From: Denitromonas ohlonensis
Lineage (GTDB): Bacteria > Pseudomonadota > Gammaproteobacteria > Burkholderiales > Rhodocyclaceae
Length of the DNA stretch: 64,000 bases
Assembly: GCF_007625205.1 (NCBI RefSeq)
Contig: NZ_VMNI01000003.1
Span: forward strand, 1 to 64,000
Direction of reading: 5' to 3'
Positions within the stretch are counted from its first letter, which is position 1. Each line of letters begins with the position of its first letter. The notes beneath the pieces were generated by a model. It did not search any database, was not told the DNA's origin, and saw nothing but the letters and a program-made list of their open reading frames with translations. Position numbers and translations under genes: made by a program. This document shows, piece after piece, positions 43,719 through 51,462 of the stretch.

Positions 43719-43739
43719 CATTGTTCTATTGGAACAATG
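43719..43739. promoter_or_regulatory. Palindrome upstream of the sigma-54-like promoter
   Basis: CATTGTTC-TATTG-GAACAATG, perfect 8-base arms, ending 16 bases before the -24 box. It could be the binding site of the bacterial enhancer-binding protein for this promoter (PrsR-type in PEP-CTERM systems), though such sites usually lie somewhat further upstream. Confidence 0.5.
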
Positions 43740-43755
43740 TGGCACACATCCGCTT

Positions 43756-43771
43756 TGGCGCAAGACTTGCT
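43756..43771 (+). promoter_or_regulatory. Sigma-54 (RpoN) promoter of the PEP-CTERM gene
   Basis: TGGCGCAAGACTTGCT: GG and GC separated by exactly 10 bases, matching TGGCACG-N4-TTGCW in all but two positions. It lies about 85 bases before the start codon. Confidence 0.72.
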
Positions 43772-43854
43772 TTTGACTATCCAGACCCATTGCCGACGGC
43801 CTCACCCGCACCACCGCCGAAAAGCACCGTCCTCATGATTCTGGAGCCAAACGC

Positions 43855-44619
43855 ATGACACAGCTTTCTCGTATCGCCCTGACCACCGCCCTGACACTCG
43901 CCGCCGCTGGCGCCCAGGCCGCCCCGACCTTCTGGACCGACTGGACCGGTGGCGACCTCGACCCGACCTCAGGTTTCCAGGCCCAGGGCACCATTACCAC
44001 CGGCACCGCCACGGTCGACGTCACCTACACCAACGCCAATGGCATCGCCTTCTATCAGCCCACCGGTGGCATCGACTACTGGCAGAACGCGCGCTCGGGC
44101 CGCAACGACGCAACCTCGCCCTACACCAGCGCCCAGGTCGACAACATCCCGACCGGGACTGACATCGTCGCGCTTCGCTACGCGGGCACACAGACGCTGC
44201 AGTTCTCCGAGGCCATCGCCAATCCGGTGTTCGGCTTTGTCAGCCTCAACGGCAACGGCTATGCCTTCAATCAGGATTTCGTCATCATCAGCGCTGGCGG
44301 TGCCGATGGCAATGACTGCGGCTACTGGGGCTGCGGCACGTCCTACAAGAACATCGTTGATCTGGGCGGTGGCAATTTTGAATACCAGCTGCTGGGCACC
44401 GGCGAGCCGCACGGCACCCTGCGCTTCACTGGCGCCTTTGACTCGGTCAGCTGGCGCAGCCTGAGCAGCGAAAACTGGAACGGCTTCACCGTCGGTATTC
44501 AGGGCACTGCGGTGGAAATCTTTCCCGAGCAGCCCGGCGGCACCATCCCCGAACCGGCCACGCTGGCGCTGCTTGGCCTGAGCCTGCTCGGTCTGGGCGC
44601 TGCCCGCCGTCGCCGCTGA
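43855..44619 (+). CDS. PEP-CTERM sorting-domain exported protein
   Basis: A 254-residue secreted protein with an N-terminal signal (MTQLSRIALTTALTLAAAGA, cleaved after QAA) and a textbook PEP-CTERM tail: IPEPATLALLGLSLLGLGAA then RRRR. This tail is recognised by exosortase EpsH for surface or exopolysaccharide attachment. The middle part is beta-rich, aromatic- and glycine-rich (LRYAGTQTLQFSEAIANPVF, FVSLNGNGYAFNQDFVIISA) with two paired cysteines (NDCGYWGCGTS). Its role is unknown; PEP-CTERM proteins of floc-forming betaproteobacteria contribute to biofilm and flocs. Preceded by a sigma-54-like promoter and followed by a terminator. Confidence 0.92.
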   Translation: MTQLSRIALTTALTLAAAGAQAAPTFWTDWTGGDLDPTSGFQAQGTITTGTATVDVTYTNANGIAFYQPTGGIDYWQNARSGRNDATSPYTSAQVDNIPTGTDIVALRYAGTQTLQFSEAIANPVFGFVSLNGNGYAFNQDFVIISAGGADGNDCGYWGCGTSYKNIVDLGGGNFEYQLLGTGEPHGTLRFTGAFDSVSWRSLSSENWNGFTVGIQGTAVEIFPEQPGGTIPEPATLALLGLSLLGLGAARRRR

Positions 44620-44640
44620 ACACGCTCGCGCACCATGCAA

Positions 44641-44670
44641 AACGGCGACCTCGGTCGCCGTTCTTGTTTT
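44641..44670 (+). terminator. Terminator of the PEP-CTERM gene
   Basis: Perfect 10-base arms AACGGCGACC (44641-44650) and GGTCGCCGTT (44653-44662) with a 2-base centre, followed by CTTGTTTT. Confidence 0.9.
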
Positions 44671-44703
44671 CAGCGGCGGCCAATCGCCACCGTCAAGTCG
44701 CAG

Positions 44704-45057
44704 TCAGTCACGCCGATCCTTCGCGCCCCGCTCGCGATCCTCATCATCGCGGTCGGCGCGCTTGCGCTCGGTCTTCATGACCTCGCCAGACTGCGGATCG
44801 ACATACAACTCGACCCGCTGTCCCTCGGCGTTGGTCGCCTTCACTTCATAACGATTGCGCTCACGCTCCACCGACCGGATGTCGCGGTAACCGGCCGCGG
44901 TCAGTTTGTCGTGGATTTGCGGGATGCTCAGCCACGCGGCCTCGGACATGGGTGCGGCAACAGGCGCATTCTGCGCAAACGCGGGCACCAGGGCAGCACC
45001 GCCGGCAACGAGTCCGGCAGCCATGGCGAGGGAGGCAAGCAGGGTACGGGTTTTCAT
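44704..45057 (-). CDS. Periplasmic PepSY-domain protein
   Basis: A 117-residue exported protein. A signal peptide (MKTRTLLASLAMAAGLVAGG, cleaved after AFA) precedes a single PepSY domain: IPQIHDKLTAAGYRDIRSVE, YEVKATNAEGQRVELYVDPQ, SGEVMKTE. PepSY units bind and inhibit or sense periplasmic enzymes and metals. The tail (KRADRDDEDRERGAKDRRD) is highly charged. It is in the same orientation as the ECF2 operon, 176 bases downstream of it, and may be part of the same response. Confidence 0.88.
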   Translation of the reverse strand: MKTRTLLASLAMAAGLVAGGAALVPAFAQNAPVAAPMSEAAWLSIPQIHDKLTAAGYRDIRSVERERNRYEVKATNAEGQRVELYVDPQSGEVMKTERKRADRDDEDRERGAKDRRD

Positions 45058-45233
45058 GGTGGTTCTCCTTTGGGTTCATTTCGATCGTCTGTTCGACCGT
45101 GGAGCCATTCTGAAACCCGCCCGCTGAACTGCACCTGAAGCCCGCGTTCACCCGGCATTCATGCGTTTCGCGCGGCCCAGTCATATCTAAAAGCGGCTGT
45201 CGCCGCAGTGTTGTCCGCTCAGCCACTGCCGAA

Positions 45234-45677
45234 TCACGGCCGATGCAGCGCTTCGAGCGCTGACGACACCTCTGGCTGGTTCAGCAGCAGGTGGGCCAGG
45301 CGCTCGCGTTGCGCGGGGTCGAGCATCGCACGCTCCGTGAGCAGTTGCTCGATCATCAATCGCTGCTGCGCCTGTTGCAGCAGGGCAATCTGGGCGCGTT
45401 CAGCTTCGATGGCCACAGGATCAACCGTCTCGGAGAATATGTGCCGAATCAAGGCCATGCGATGGGTTTCGAGCCGAGCCGAGGCAGCACCAAACTGCGC
45501 CAGAAACGGTGCTTCCGCGGCGTGCCAGCGCGCCCGCTGATCCGCGTTCAGCGACAGATAGTCCGGCAGCACCGGCGCCGATGGCGCACGCAAGGCATCG
45601 AGCGCAATGGCGGCCACCACGCCAAGGTTGAGCAGGACGGACAGCAGCAAGGCAAAGCGCAAGGCAGTTCGTTTCAT
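45234..45677 (-). CDS. CnrX/Spy-like periplasmic metal or stress sensor
   Basis: A 147-residue membrane-anchored periplasmic protein: N-terminal helix (FALLLSVLLNLGVVAAIAL, about 8-26) followed by an all-helical domain (LSLNADQRARWHAAEAPFLA, RLETHRMALIRHIF, IEAERAQIALLQQAQQRLMI, LDPAQRERLAHLLL). This is the CnrX/CpxP/Spy four-helix pattern (heavy-metal resistance domain). Its start overlaps the anti-sigma stop by ATGA. By analogy with CnrYXH it would relay a periplasmic signal to the anti-sigma factor. Metal ligands (H/M) are few, so the signal may not be nickel or cobalt. Confidence 0.82.
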   Translation of the reverse strand: MKRTALRFALLLSVLLNLGVVAAIALDALRAPSAPVLPDYLSLNADQRARWHAAEAPFLAQFGAASARLETHRMALIRHIFSETVDPVAIEAERAQIALLQQAQQRLMIEQLLTERAMLDPAQRERLAHLLLNQPEVSSALEALHRP

Positions 45678-46126
45678 CGGGACACTCTCGCAAGAAAACA
45701 GGCGTCGGGACGGGGGCATAGATTGCCGGGCGGAACGGCATCGAAAACCGACATCGCCAGCACCACCGGTGTGGTCGCTTCTCGCCCGACATCATCGGAC
45801 ACCAGACTCATACCGAGGCGCAATCCGAGGACCAGCGCAGCGGCGGCACCAGCCAGTGCCACCAACGACGACCACCCACCCCACAGGTGACGGCGCGGCG
45901 CGGGTCGCGACGGCAGGCGCGTCTCGATCCGCGCGCCCAGATCGAAGCCGAGCGGCGGCGTCGGCAAGACATGAAAATCCTCGCTCAGCTGCCGCATCTC
46001 GTTCAACCGCAGGCCACAGGCGGGACAGCACGCCACATGCGCGCGGGCCTCGCGTTCGGCGGTCGTCGTCAAAGCACCGTCGACCAAGGCCGACAGCGTC
46101 TCCAGATCAAGGCAGGTTTCAGTCAT
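45674..46126 (-). CDS. Zinc-finger-type anti-sigma factor
   Basis: A 150-residue membrane protein. The N-terminal anti-sigma zinc-binding domain (CLDLETLSALVDGALTTTAE, then H29-x3-C33-x2-C36 in HVACCPAC, near residues 5-40) is followed by a transmembrane helix (SSLVALAGAAAALVLGLRLG, about 84-103) and a short outer part. The H-x3-C-x2-C arrangement is the ZAS motif. It should hold the ECF sigma factor encoded just upstream, whose gene it overlaps by 8 bases. GGAG 6 bases before the ATG supports the start at 46126. Confidence 0.87.
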   Translation of the reverse strand: MTETCLDLETLSALVDGALTTTAEREARAHVACCPACGLRLNEMRQLSEDFHVLPTPPLGFDLGARIETRLPSRPAPRRHLWGGWSSLVALAGAAAALVLGLRLGMSLVSDDVGREATTPVVLAMSVFDAVPPGNLCPRPDACFLARVSR

Positions 46127-46688
46127 CGGCATCTCCGGCGAACGGGCGATAACGCGCCAGCAAGGCCGCGCGCGCGCGGGCAAGGCGCGATTTCACCGTC
46201 CCCTCGCTCAGCCCCAGCGTCGCGCCAAGCTCGGCATACGACAAATCTTCGATCTCGCGCAGCAGCAAGATTTCGCGATGCTCTGGCGCGATCTGGGCGA
46301 GCGCGTCGATGAGGCGTCCCTGGCGCTGGCGCCCCGCATAGTTCTCGTCGGGCCCCGGCGCGGTATCGGCGACCTCCGCCAGGGCCTCGAGTGCTGTAAA
46401 GCCGACACGCTCACGGCGACGCAATACATCGAGCGCGGCATTGCGCGCAATCTGCAGCAGCCAGGTCGACAGGCGCGCCTCGGGGCGCCAGTCCGGCAAG
46501 GCCGTCCAGGCCTTGAGGAAGACATCCTGGGTCAGCTCCATGGCTTCTTCACGCACGCCGATCATCCGCAACACAAAGCCGAACACGCGGTCCTGATAAC
46601 GACACACCAGCGCCGCGAAGGCGCCGGTGTCGCCAGCACGGGCACGCGCGATCTCGGCGGCCTCGCGCAATGCATCCTCATCTCGCAT
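46119..46688 (-). CDS. ECF-family RNA polymerase sigma factor (second)
   Basis: A 189-residue ECF sigma factor. Region 2 (FAALVCRYQDRVFGFVLRMI, AMELTQDVFLKAWTALPDWR, LSTWLLQIARNAALDVLRRR) and region 4 (IAPEHREILLLREIEDLSYA, LGATLGLSEGTVKSRLARAR) are complete. It is unlike the SigK-type factor at 16568 (RpoE/CnrH-like). Gene order sigma, ZAS anti-sigma, CnrX/Spy-like sensor matches a CnrH-CnrY-CnrX layout. The ATG at 46688 has only a weak ribosome binding site; translation may be coupled to the upstream histidine-rich gene. Confidence 0.92.
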   Translation of the reverse strand: MRDEDALREAAEIARARAGDTGAFAALVCRYQDRVFGFVLRMIGVREEAMELTQDVFLKAWTALPDWRPEARLSTWLLQIARNAALDVLRRRERVGFTALEALAEVADTAPGPDENYAGRQRQGRLIDALAQIAPEHREILLLREIEDLSYAELGATLGLSEGTVKSRLARARAALLARYRPFAGDADD

Positions 46689-46707
46689 GCCCAGCGCGCG
46701 TCGCGAC

Positions 46708-47199
46708 TCAGTGCCCGGTCGCCACCGGGGCCCAGCCCGGATGATCGAAATGACGGCCATAGGCATCGAGCGCCGTCACCAGCCGGATCACACCGGCCCG
46801 CTGATCAGTCTCCGCCGGGGCGGCACGGAGCGCATCGGCCACCTGACTCAACTCGGCGATCACGCCATGGAGCATGGCATCCGCGTCGGGCGGCAGCTTG
46901 CAATGCGCAACAATGCCGGCCACCTCCTGTTCCACCGCCTCAGCGAGCGCGCCATACTGCGCAGCCGACGCTTGCCCAGCGTGGACCGCCGGCAGGGTCA
47001 GCTCGAGACGAGCACGGATATGCTGCATGCCCTCGCGCAACGGGGCATCGGTCTGCCATTTGCTGCCGGCGTTGAGGGTCAGGGCGGGCGGGCTGGCGTC
47101 GTGATGGTGCTCGCCACTCGCCGCCACGGCCCCGCCCATGGTGAAGGCGGCCAACGCGCTCAGTACGCAGGCAAGATGGGTCAAAGTACGTGTTGTCAT
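46708..47199 (-). CDS. Periplasmic histidine-containing protein (DnrO-like)
   Basis: A 163-residue exported protein: signal peptide (HLACVLSALAAFTMGGAVAA), then SGEHHHDASPPALTLNAGSK, a helical body (WQTDAPLREGMQHIRARLEL, EAVEQEVAGIVAHCKLPPDA, MLHGVIAELSQVADALR) and a conserved Cys near residue 98. It resembles proteins annotated as DnrO in Rhodocyclales; their function is not firmly known. The HHH cluster suggests metal binding. It is the first gene of the ECF2 operon, 19 bases before sigma, and likely part of a metal-stress response. Confidence 0.75.
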   Translation of the reverse strand: MTTRTLTHLACVLSALAAFTMGGAVAASGEHHHDASPPALTLNAGSKWQTDAPLREGMQHIRARLELTLPAVHAGQASAAQYGALAEAVEQEVAGIVAHCKLPPDADAMLHGVIAELSQVADALRAAPAETDQRAGVIRLVTALDAYGRHFDHPGWAPVATGH

Positions 47200-47237
47200 G
47201 ATCTCGAGTCCTTTTCTATCAATGATTAGACAGACCA

Positions 47238-47264
47238 CTCAACGGTGCTTCATCGACCGTTGAG
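47238..47264. promoter_or_regulatory. Palindrome upstream of the ECF2 operon
   Basis: CTCAACGGT (47238-47246) and ACCGTTGAG (47256-47264), perfect 9-base arms with a 9-base loop, 39 bases before the first ATG. No U-tract follows, so an operator is as likely as a terminator for the ene-reductase gene at 47328. Confidence 0.5.
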
Positions 47265-47327
47265 CGGCTCTGATCACTGAAACGAACGACGTCGGAGAAT
47301 GTTCCCACACGCAGCCCGACCCGGTAA

Positions 47328-48410
47328 CTACACCGCCTCGGCCGTCTCCATCGTCGGGTAGTCGATATAGCCCTCGGGGCCCGAGGTGTAGAAGGTCGCC
47401 GGATCCGGGGCGTTCAGCTCGGCGCCCGCCGCGATCCGTGCCGGCAGATCCGGGTTGGCCAGGAAGCTGGTGCCGAACGCAACAGCGTCCAGCGTGCCTG
47501 CGGCCACCGCGGCGCTTGCCTCATCCGGCGTGTAGCCCATGTTGCCGATGAGCACGCCTTTATAGTGCTCGCGTACCGGCGTCACGACATCGCCGTGTTG
47601 CTTGCCGAAGAAGTCGGCGCGCATCAGGTGCAGATAGGCCAGGTCGTAATCGTTCAGGCGCTTGGCCAGCCAGGTGATGAGCGCGACCGGATCGCTGTCG
47701 ATCATGTCGTTGTAGCTGTTGAGCGGCGACAGGCGCAGGCCGACGCGGTCGCTGCCCCACACGCCGACGACGGCGTCGAGCACTTCGAGCAGCAGACGGG
47801 CGCGGTTTTCGATGGGGCCGCCGTAAGTCCCCGTGCGGGCGTTCACGCCATCGCGCAGGAACTGGTCGAGCAGATAGCCGTTGGCGCCGTGCACTTCCAC
47901 CGCATCAAAACCCGCCGCCTTGGCGTTGCGGGCGGCCTGTGCGAAGCCGGCCACGATGGCCGGAATCTCGTCATCGGCCAGCGCGCGCGGCACGGTGTAG
48001 GGCTGCTTGCCCTGCGGGGTGTGCACTTCATCGTTGGCAATCGCCACGGCGCTGGACGACACCGGTTGGCGGCCATCGTTGAGCAGCGGATGCGCGGCAC
48101 GGCCGGCATGCCAGAGCTGCAGCGCAATGCGGCCGCCGGCGGCGTGCACGGCGTCGGTGACTTTCTTCCAACCGGCAATCTGTGCCTCCGAGTAGATGCC
48201 CGGCTCTTTCCAGAACGCCGAGGTGCCTTCCATGGCCATGGTGGCCTCGGCGATGAGCAGGCCGGCGCTGGCGCGCTGGGCGTAGTGCGTGGCCATCAGG
48301 GCGCCCGGCACATGCTCGGCCTCGGCGCGGGTGCGGGTCAGCGGCGCCATCAGGATGCGGTTGGGCAACGTCAGTGCGCCAACTTGCAGGGGTGAAAACA
48401 ACGTGGTCAT
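47328..48410 (-). CDS. nemA: Old-yellow-enzyme-type alkene reductase
   Basis: A 360-residue FMN enzyme of the NemA/OYE type: LFSPLQVGALTLPNRILMAP, LQLWHAGRAAHP (loop His/Trp), AKAAGFDAVEVHGANGYLLD, QFLRDGVNARTGTYGGPIEN, NRARLLLEVLDAVVG, LRLSPLNSYNDM, and C-terminal LANPDLPARI. It reduces activated alkenes, quinones or nitro compounds with NADPH. It is divergent from an HxlR repressor, which typically represses such reductases and responds to quinones or electrophiles. Confidence 0.93.
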   Translation of the reverse strand: MTTLFSPLQVGALTLPNRILMAPLTRTRAEAEHVPGALMATHYAQRASAGLLIAEATMAMEGTSAFWKEPGIYSEAQIAGWKKVTDAVHAAGGRIALQLWHAGRAAHPLLNDGRQPVSSSAVAIANDEVHTPQGKQPYTVPRALADDEIPAIVAGFAQAARNAKAAGFDAVEVHGANGYLLDQFLRDGVNARTGTYGGPIENRARLLLEVLDAVVGVWGSDRVGLRLSPLNSYNDMIDSDPVALITWLAKRLNDYDLAYLHLMRADFFGKQHGDVVTPVREHYKGVLIGNMGYTPDEASAAVAAGTLDAVAFGTSFLANPDLPARIAAGAELNAPDPATFYTSGPEGYIDYPTMETAEAV

Positions 48411-48469
48411 GGATGGTGTCCTTATTCGAATTCAGTGCAAAAAGACAGCTTGGGCAGAGTGTGGGGGCG

Positions 48470-48505
48470 CTGGTAACAAATATCAACCAGTGGTATTTTG
48501 GTAAC
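48470..48505. promoter_or_regulatory. Candidate HxlR operator between nemA and hxlR
   Basis: CTGGTAACAAATATCAACCAG forms an inverted repeat CTGGT-N11-ACCAG (48470-48490), continuing into GTGGTATTTTGGTAACC, so GGTAAC occurs twice. It is AT-rich and lies between the two divergent start codons. Confidence 0.55.
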
Positions 48506-48535
48506 CTACTCGCCACAGTGAATCCGGAGCCCCGC

Positions 48536-48880
48536 ATGAATGCCCCCGCCACCGAAGTCGAAACCAAGAAAGCCGGTTGCAATGAACCCTGCCCCATCGA
48601 GCGCGGCATGCGCGTGCTTGGCGGGAAGTGGACGGGGTCGGTGTTGTGGCACCTCAAGGACGGGCCGGTGCGCTTCAACGACCTGGCCCGCCAGCTCGGC
48701 GGCGCCAGCAAGAAGATGGTGGACCAACGCCTGAAAGAACTCGAGGCGCAAGGCCTGGTGCGCCGCGAGGTGCTCAGCACCCGGCCGATCGCGGTCGCCT
48801 ACGAGATGACCGACATGGGCCACAGCGCGCTGGGCGTGCTGGAACACCTCAAGGCATGGACCGACGCGCACGGCATCTGA
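48536..48880 (+). CDS. HxlR-family transcriptional regulator
   Basis: A 114-residue winged helix regulator: GCNEPCPIERGMRVLGGKWT, SVLWHLKDGPVRFNDLARQL, SKKMVDQRLKELEAQGLVRR, YEMTDMGHSALGVLEHLKAW. Cysteines C15 and C19 near the N-terminus match thiol sensors of the QorR/YodB type, which are modified by quinones or electrophiles. GGAG supports the ATG at 48536. It probably represses the divergent alkene reductase. Confidence 0.92.
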   Translation: MNAPATEVETKKAGCNEPCPIERGMRVLGGKWTGSVLWHLKDGPVRFNDLARQLGGASKKMVDQRLKELEAQGLVRREVLSTRPIAVAYEMTDMGHSALGVLEHLKAWTDAHGI

Positions 48881-48885
48881 TCTGC

Positions 48886-48913
48886 GCAAAAGAAAGCCCG
48901 CCGGGGGCGGGCT
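48886..48913 (-). terminator. Terminator of the diacylglycerol kinase operon
   Basis: Minus strand: AGCCCGCC/GGCGGGCT (48895-48913) with a short C-rich loop, followed by TTTCTTTT. It ends the phosphatase-glycosyltransferase-dgkA operon and may also serve the convergent hxlR gene. Confidence 0.85.
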
Positions 48914-48953
48914 GAAGGTGCAGCGGGGGTGTTCTCGTGTGCGATGACGGTGC

Positions 48954-49322
48954 TCAGCGCAGCAGTACCAGCGCCCAGATGGCAGCGGCGTTCACCAAGG
49001 CCACAAACACCGCCGCGCTGCCGATATCCTTGGCACGCTTGGCCAGTGAGTGGCTGTCGAGCGAGACGCGGTCGACGGTGGCCTCCACCGCCGAGTTGAG
49101 CAGCTCGACCACCAGCACGAACATCACACTGGCGATCAGCATGGCGCGCTCGATGCCACTTACGTCGAACCACAGGGCGAGCGGAATGAGCACGGCGGCG
49201 AGCAGCACTTCCTGACGAAACGCGTCTTCGACACGAAACGCGGTGGCCAGGCCGTTCATTGAATAACCAAAGGCGTTGATCAACCGGCGCAGGCCGGTTT
49301 TACCCTTGAACGGGCTTTCCAT
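48954..49322 (-). CDS. dgkA: Diacylglycerol kinase, DgkA type
   Basis: A 122-residue three-helix integral membrane kinase that phosphorylates diacylglycerol to recycle phosphatidic acid. It carries the family motif ELLNSAVEATVDRVS (active-site Glu and Asn) and KRAKDIGSAAVF. It begins inside the 3' end of the glycosyltransferase gene (23-base overlap), so translation is coupled. Diacylglycerol released by phosphoglycerol or glycolipid reactions would be its substrate, which fits the upstream genes. Confidence 0.94.
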   Translation of the reverse strand: MESPFKGKTGLRRLINAFGYSMNGLATAFRVEDAFRQEVLLAAVLIPLALWFDVSGIERAMLIASVMFVLVVELLNSAVEATVDRVSLDSHSLAKRAKDIGSAAVFVALVNAAAIWALVLLR

Positions 49323-50499
49323 GCAGATCTCCGGGAACGGTGCAGATATCGGGGGCGGCGAGTTGCCGGTAGAGCGTGGCCAGGCGCGCGGCCATGGCAG
49401 TGTCGGACCACTCGGCCGCATGCGCGCGGGCGGCGCTGGCCAGCGTGGTCTTGCGGTCGGGGTCGGCGAGCAGATCAATCAGCGCCTGCGCGAAGGGCTC
49501 GGCCTCGGCGGGCGGCGTGCGGGCGGCGGCGCAGTTGGCGACCACGTCGCGCACCCCCATCTCGGCCAGACACACCACCGGCACGCCGGCGGCCATGGCT
49601 TCGAGCAGCACCAGGCCCTGGGTTTCGGTCTTGGAGCCGAACACGAAAGCGTCGGCCGCCGCGTAGCAGTCGGGCAACTCATCTTCGCGCGACAAATAGC
49701 CGACGAAGGCCACACAGTCGGTCAGCCCACGGCTTTTGACCGCCTCGCGCAGCGGCGCATTGGCCGGCCCGTCGCCGGCCAGCAGGATGCGCGCGTTCGA
49801 TTGCTTATGCCGCAACTGCTCGGCCACATCGAGCAAAAAATGCAGGTTTTTCTCGAAGGCCAGTCGCCCCACATACAAGGCCAGCGGACGCTCGGCGCTG
49901 AAGCCGAACCGCGCCCGGAAGCGCGCGCCGTTGCCCTTGGCGTAGTGCGCCACCGGAATGCCGGTGGGCAGAATATGAATCGGCTGGCGCACGCCGTAGT
50001 CGCGCAGGCGCCCGGCCATGGCCGACGAAGGCGCGATCACCGCGTCGACGGCGTTGCACTGCTGGCGCGACAGGCGGCGTGCCAGTGCGCGCAGCGCCGA
50101 ACGCGGCACCCACGGCGCGTAATGGTGCAGGTAGTCTTCAAACAGGGTGTGGTAGGTCACCACCGTCGGCAGCCCGGTCTTGCGGCGCAGACGGCTGCCC
50201 AGATAGTGGGCCAGAAACGGCGTCTGGATGTGGATGGCGTCGTAGTCGGCCAGCGGCAGCGCATCCACCGCGCGGCAGGCGTCGCGCCAGCGCATGATGC
50301 GGTCTTCCGGGTCGCCCGGCACCGGCCGGCCGGCAATACGCAGGATGTCGGCCTCGGTCACGGTGTCGCCGCCGTAATCCGGCGCGAGCAGCGTGGACGT
50401 CACCCCGTGCGCCGGCAACTGACGGCGGAAGGTTTCGATCGAGGTGGACACCCCGTTGATGCGCGAAAAATACACATCACTCAACATCAGGACACGCAT
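49300..50499 (-). CDS. GT4-family glycosyltransferase
   Basis: A 399-residue GT-B glycosyltransferase: N-terminal MRVLMLSDVYFSRINGVSTS, DYDAIHIQTPFLAHYLG, VVTYHTLFEDYLHHYAPWVP; C-terminal ALYVGRLAFEKNLHFLLD, ARILLAGDGPANAPL, and the donor-binding motif FVFGSKTETQGLVLLEAMAA (E-x7-E). This type resembles monoglucosyl-diacylglycerol or phosphatidyl-inositol mannosyl enzymes. Together with the flanking phosphatase and DgkA it suggests glycolipid synthesis or turnover; acceptor unknown. It overlaps the phosphatase gene by 13 bases. Confidence 0.9.
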   Translation of the reverse strand: MRVLMLSDVYFSRINGVSTSIETFRRQLPAHGVTSTLLAPDYGGDTVTEADILRIAGRPVPGDPEDRIMRWRDACRAVDALPLADYDAIHIQTPFLAHYLGSRLRRKTGLPTVVTYHTLFEDYLHHYAPWVPRSALRALARRLSRQQCNAVDAVIAPSSAMAGRLRDYGVRQPIHILPTGIPVAHYAKGNGARFRARFGFSAERPLALYVGRLAFEKNLHFLLDVAEQLRHKQSNARILLAGDGPANAPLREAVKSRGLTDCVAFVGYLSREDELPDCYAAADAFVFGSKTETQGLVLLEAMAAGVPVVCLAEMGVRDVVANCAAARTPPAEAEPFAQALIDLLADPDRKTTLASAARAHAAEWSDTAMAARLATLYRQLAAPDICTVPGDLHGKPVQG

Positions 50500-51278
50500 T
50501 CGGCATCCTCCTTGTGTGGCAAGAGCTCAGGCGCGGGGCGCGCCATGCTCGCGTCCCAGCGCACCACCCGCAGCGCGCCGCTGTCGTCTTCCACCAGGGC
50601 CGAGCACGAATCCACCCAGTCGCCGCAGTTGGCGTACATCGTGCCGTCAAAGTCCTTGATCGTCGGCCAGTGGATGTGCCCGCAGACCACGCCATCGAGC
50701 CCGCGGTCGCGCACATGGTGGATGACCGAATCCTCAAAATCGAAGACGAAATCGATCGCCTTCTTGACCTTCTGCTTGGCGTAGCCGGCCAGCGACCAGT
50801 AGCCGCTGATGCCCAGCAGGCGCCGCGCCCGCGACAGCCAGATGTTGATCCGCACCAGCGTGTTGTAGGCCATGTCGCCGAGTACCGCGACCCAGCGATG
50901 GTGACGCGTCACCTGATCGAAGGCGTCGCCGTGGATAATCAGCAGCTGACGGCCATCGGCCGTGGTGTGAATCGCCTCTTCGCGCAATTCGACACCGCCA
51001 AACGCCGTGCCGCAATAGTCGCGCAAGGCCTCGTCGTGGTTGCCGGGGATGAACACCACCTGCGTGCCATGCCGCGCCATGCGCAGCAGTTTTTGCACCA
51101 CGGTGTTTTGATCTGCCGACCAGTGAATGCTGCGCGACATGGCCCAGAAGTCGATGATGTCGCCGACCAGATACAGGCGTTCGCAAGGGTGGTGACGCAA
51201 AAAGTCGAGCAGGCGATCGGCCTGGCAGGCCCGCGTGCCCAGGTGAATATCAGAGAGAAAGACGGTTTTCCAGCGCAT
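50487..51278 (-). CDS. UDP-2,3-diacylglucosamine diphosphatase-like metallophosphoesterase
   Basis: A 263-residue calcineurin-like phosphoesterase with all metal motifs: SDIHLGTRA (D-x-H), GDIIDFW (GD), GNHDE (GNHD), HGDAFD, and GHIHWP (GHxH). It resembles LpxH-type proteins but is the longer form often found outside the lipid A pathway; this copy may hydrolyse a glycolipid or phospholipid diphosphate bond. First gene of the three-gene operon with GT4 and dgkA, with overlapping reading frames throughout. Confidence 0.88.
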   Translation of the reverse strand: MRWKTVFLSDIHLGTRACQADRLLDFLRHHPCERLYLVGDIIDFWAMSRSIHWSADQNTVVQKLLRMARHGTQVVFIPGNHDEALRDYCGTAFGGVELREEAIHTTADGRQLLIIHGDAFDQVTRHHRWVAVLGDMAYNTLVRINIWLSRARRLLGISGYWSLAGYAKQKVKKAIDFVFDFEDSVIHHVRDRGLDGVVCGHIHWPTIKDFDGTMYANCGDWVDSCSALVEDDSGALRVVRWDASMARPAPELLPHKEDAECVS

Positions 51279-51462
51279 TGCTGCGCAGTGTGTTCAGGTG
51301 GCGTGTCAGCTTCGTGACAAGCGGATTGCGCTCAGATGACGCGGGCAACAGAGGCGCGGATCAACCCGGGACGTATCGTCTGCGACGGCCCATTCCGGCG
51401 AATTCGCCCGACGCATTGCAGGCGTGATGGCCCCGACACTGTCCGCCGCTTCTCGCGACAAG

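Noticed and set aside
43741-43755. Alternative sigma-54 site TGGCACACATCCGC
   Set aside because: GG and GC are 9 bases apart instead of 10; the site at 43756 fits the consensus spacing.
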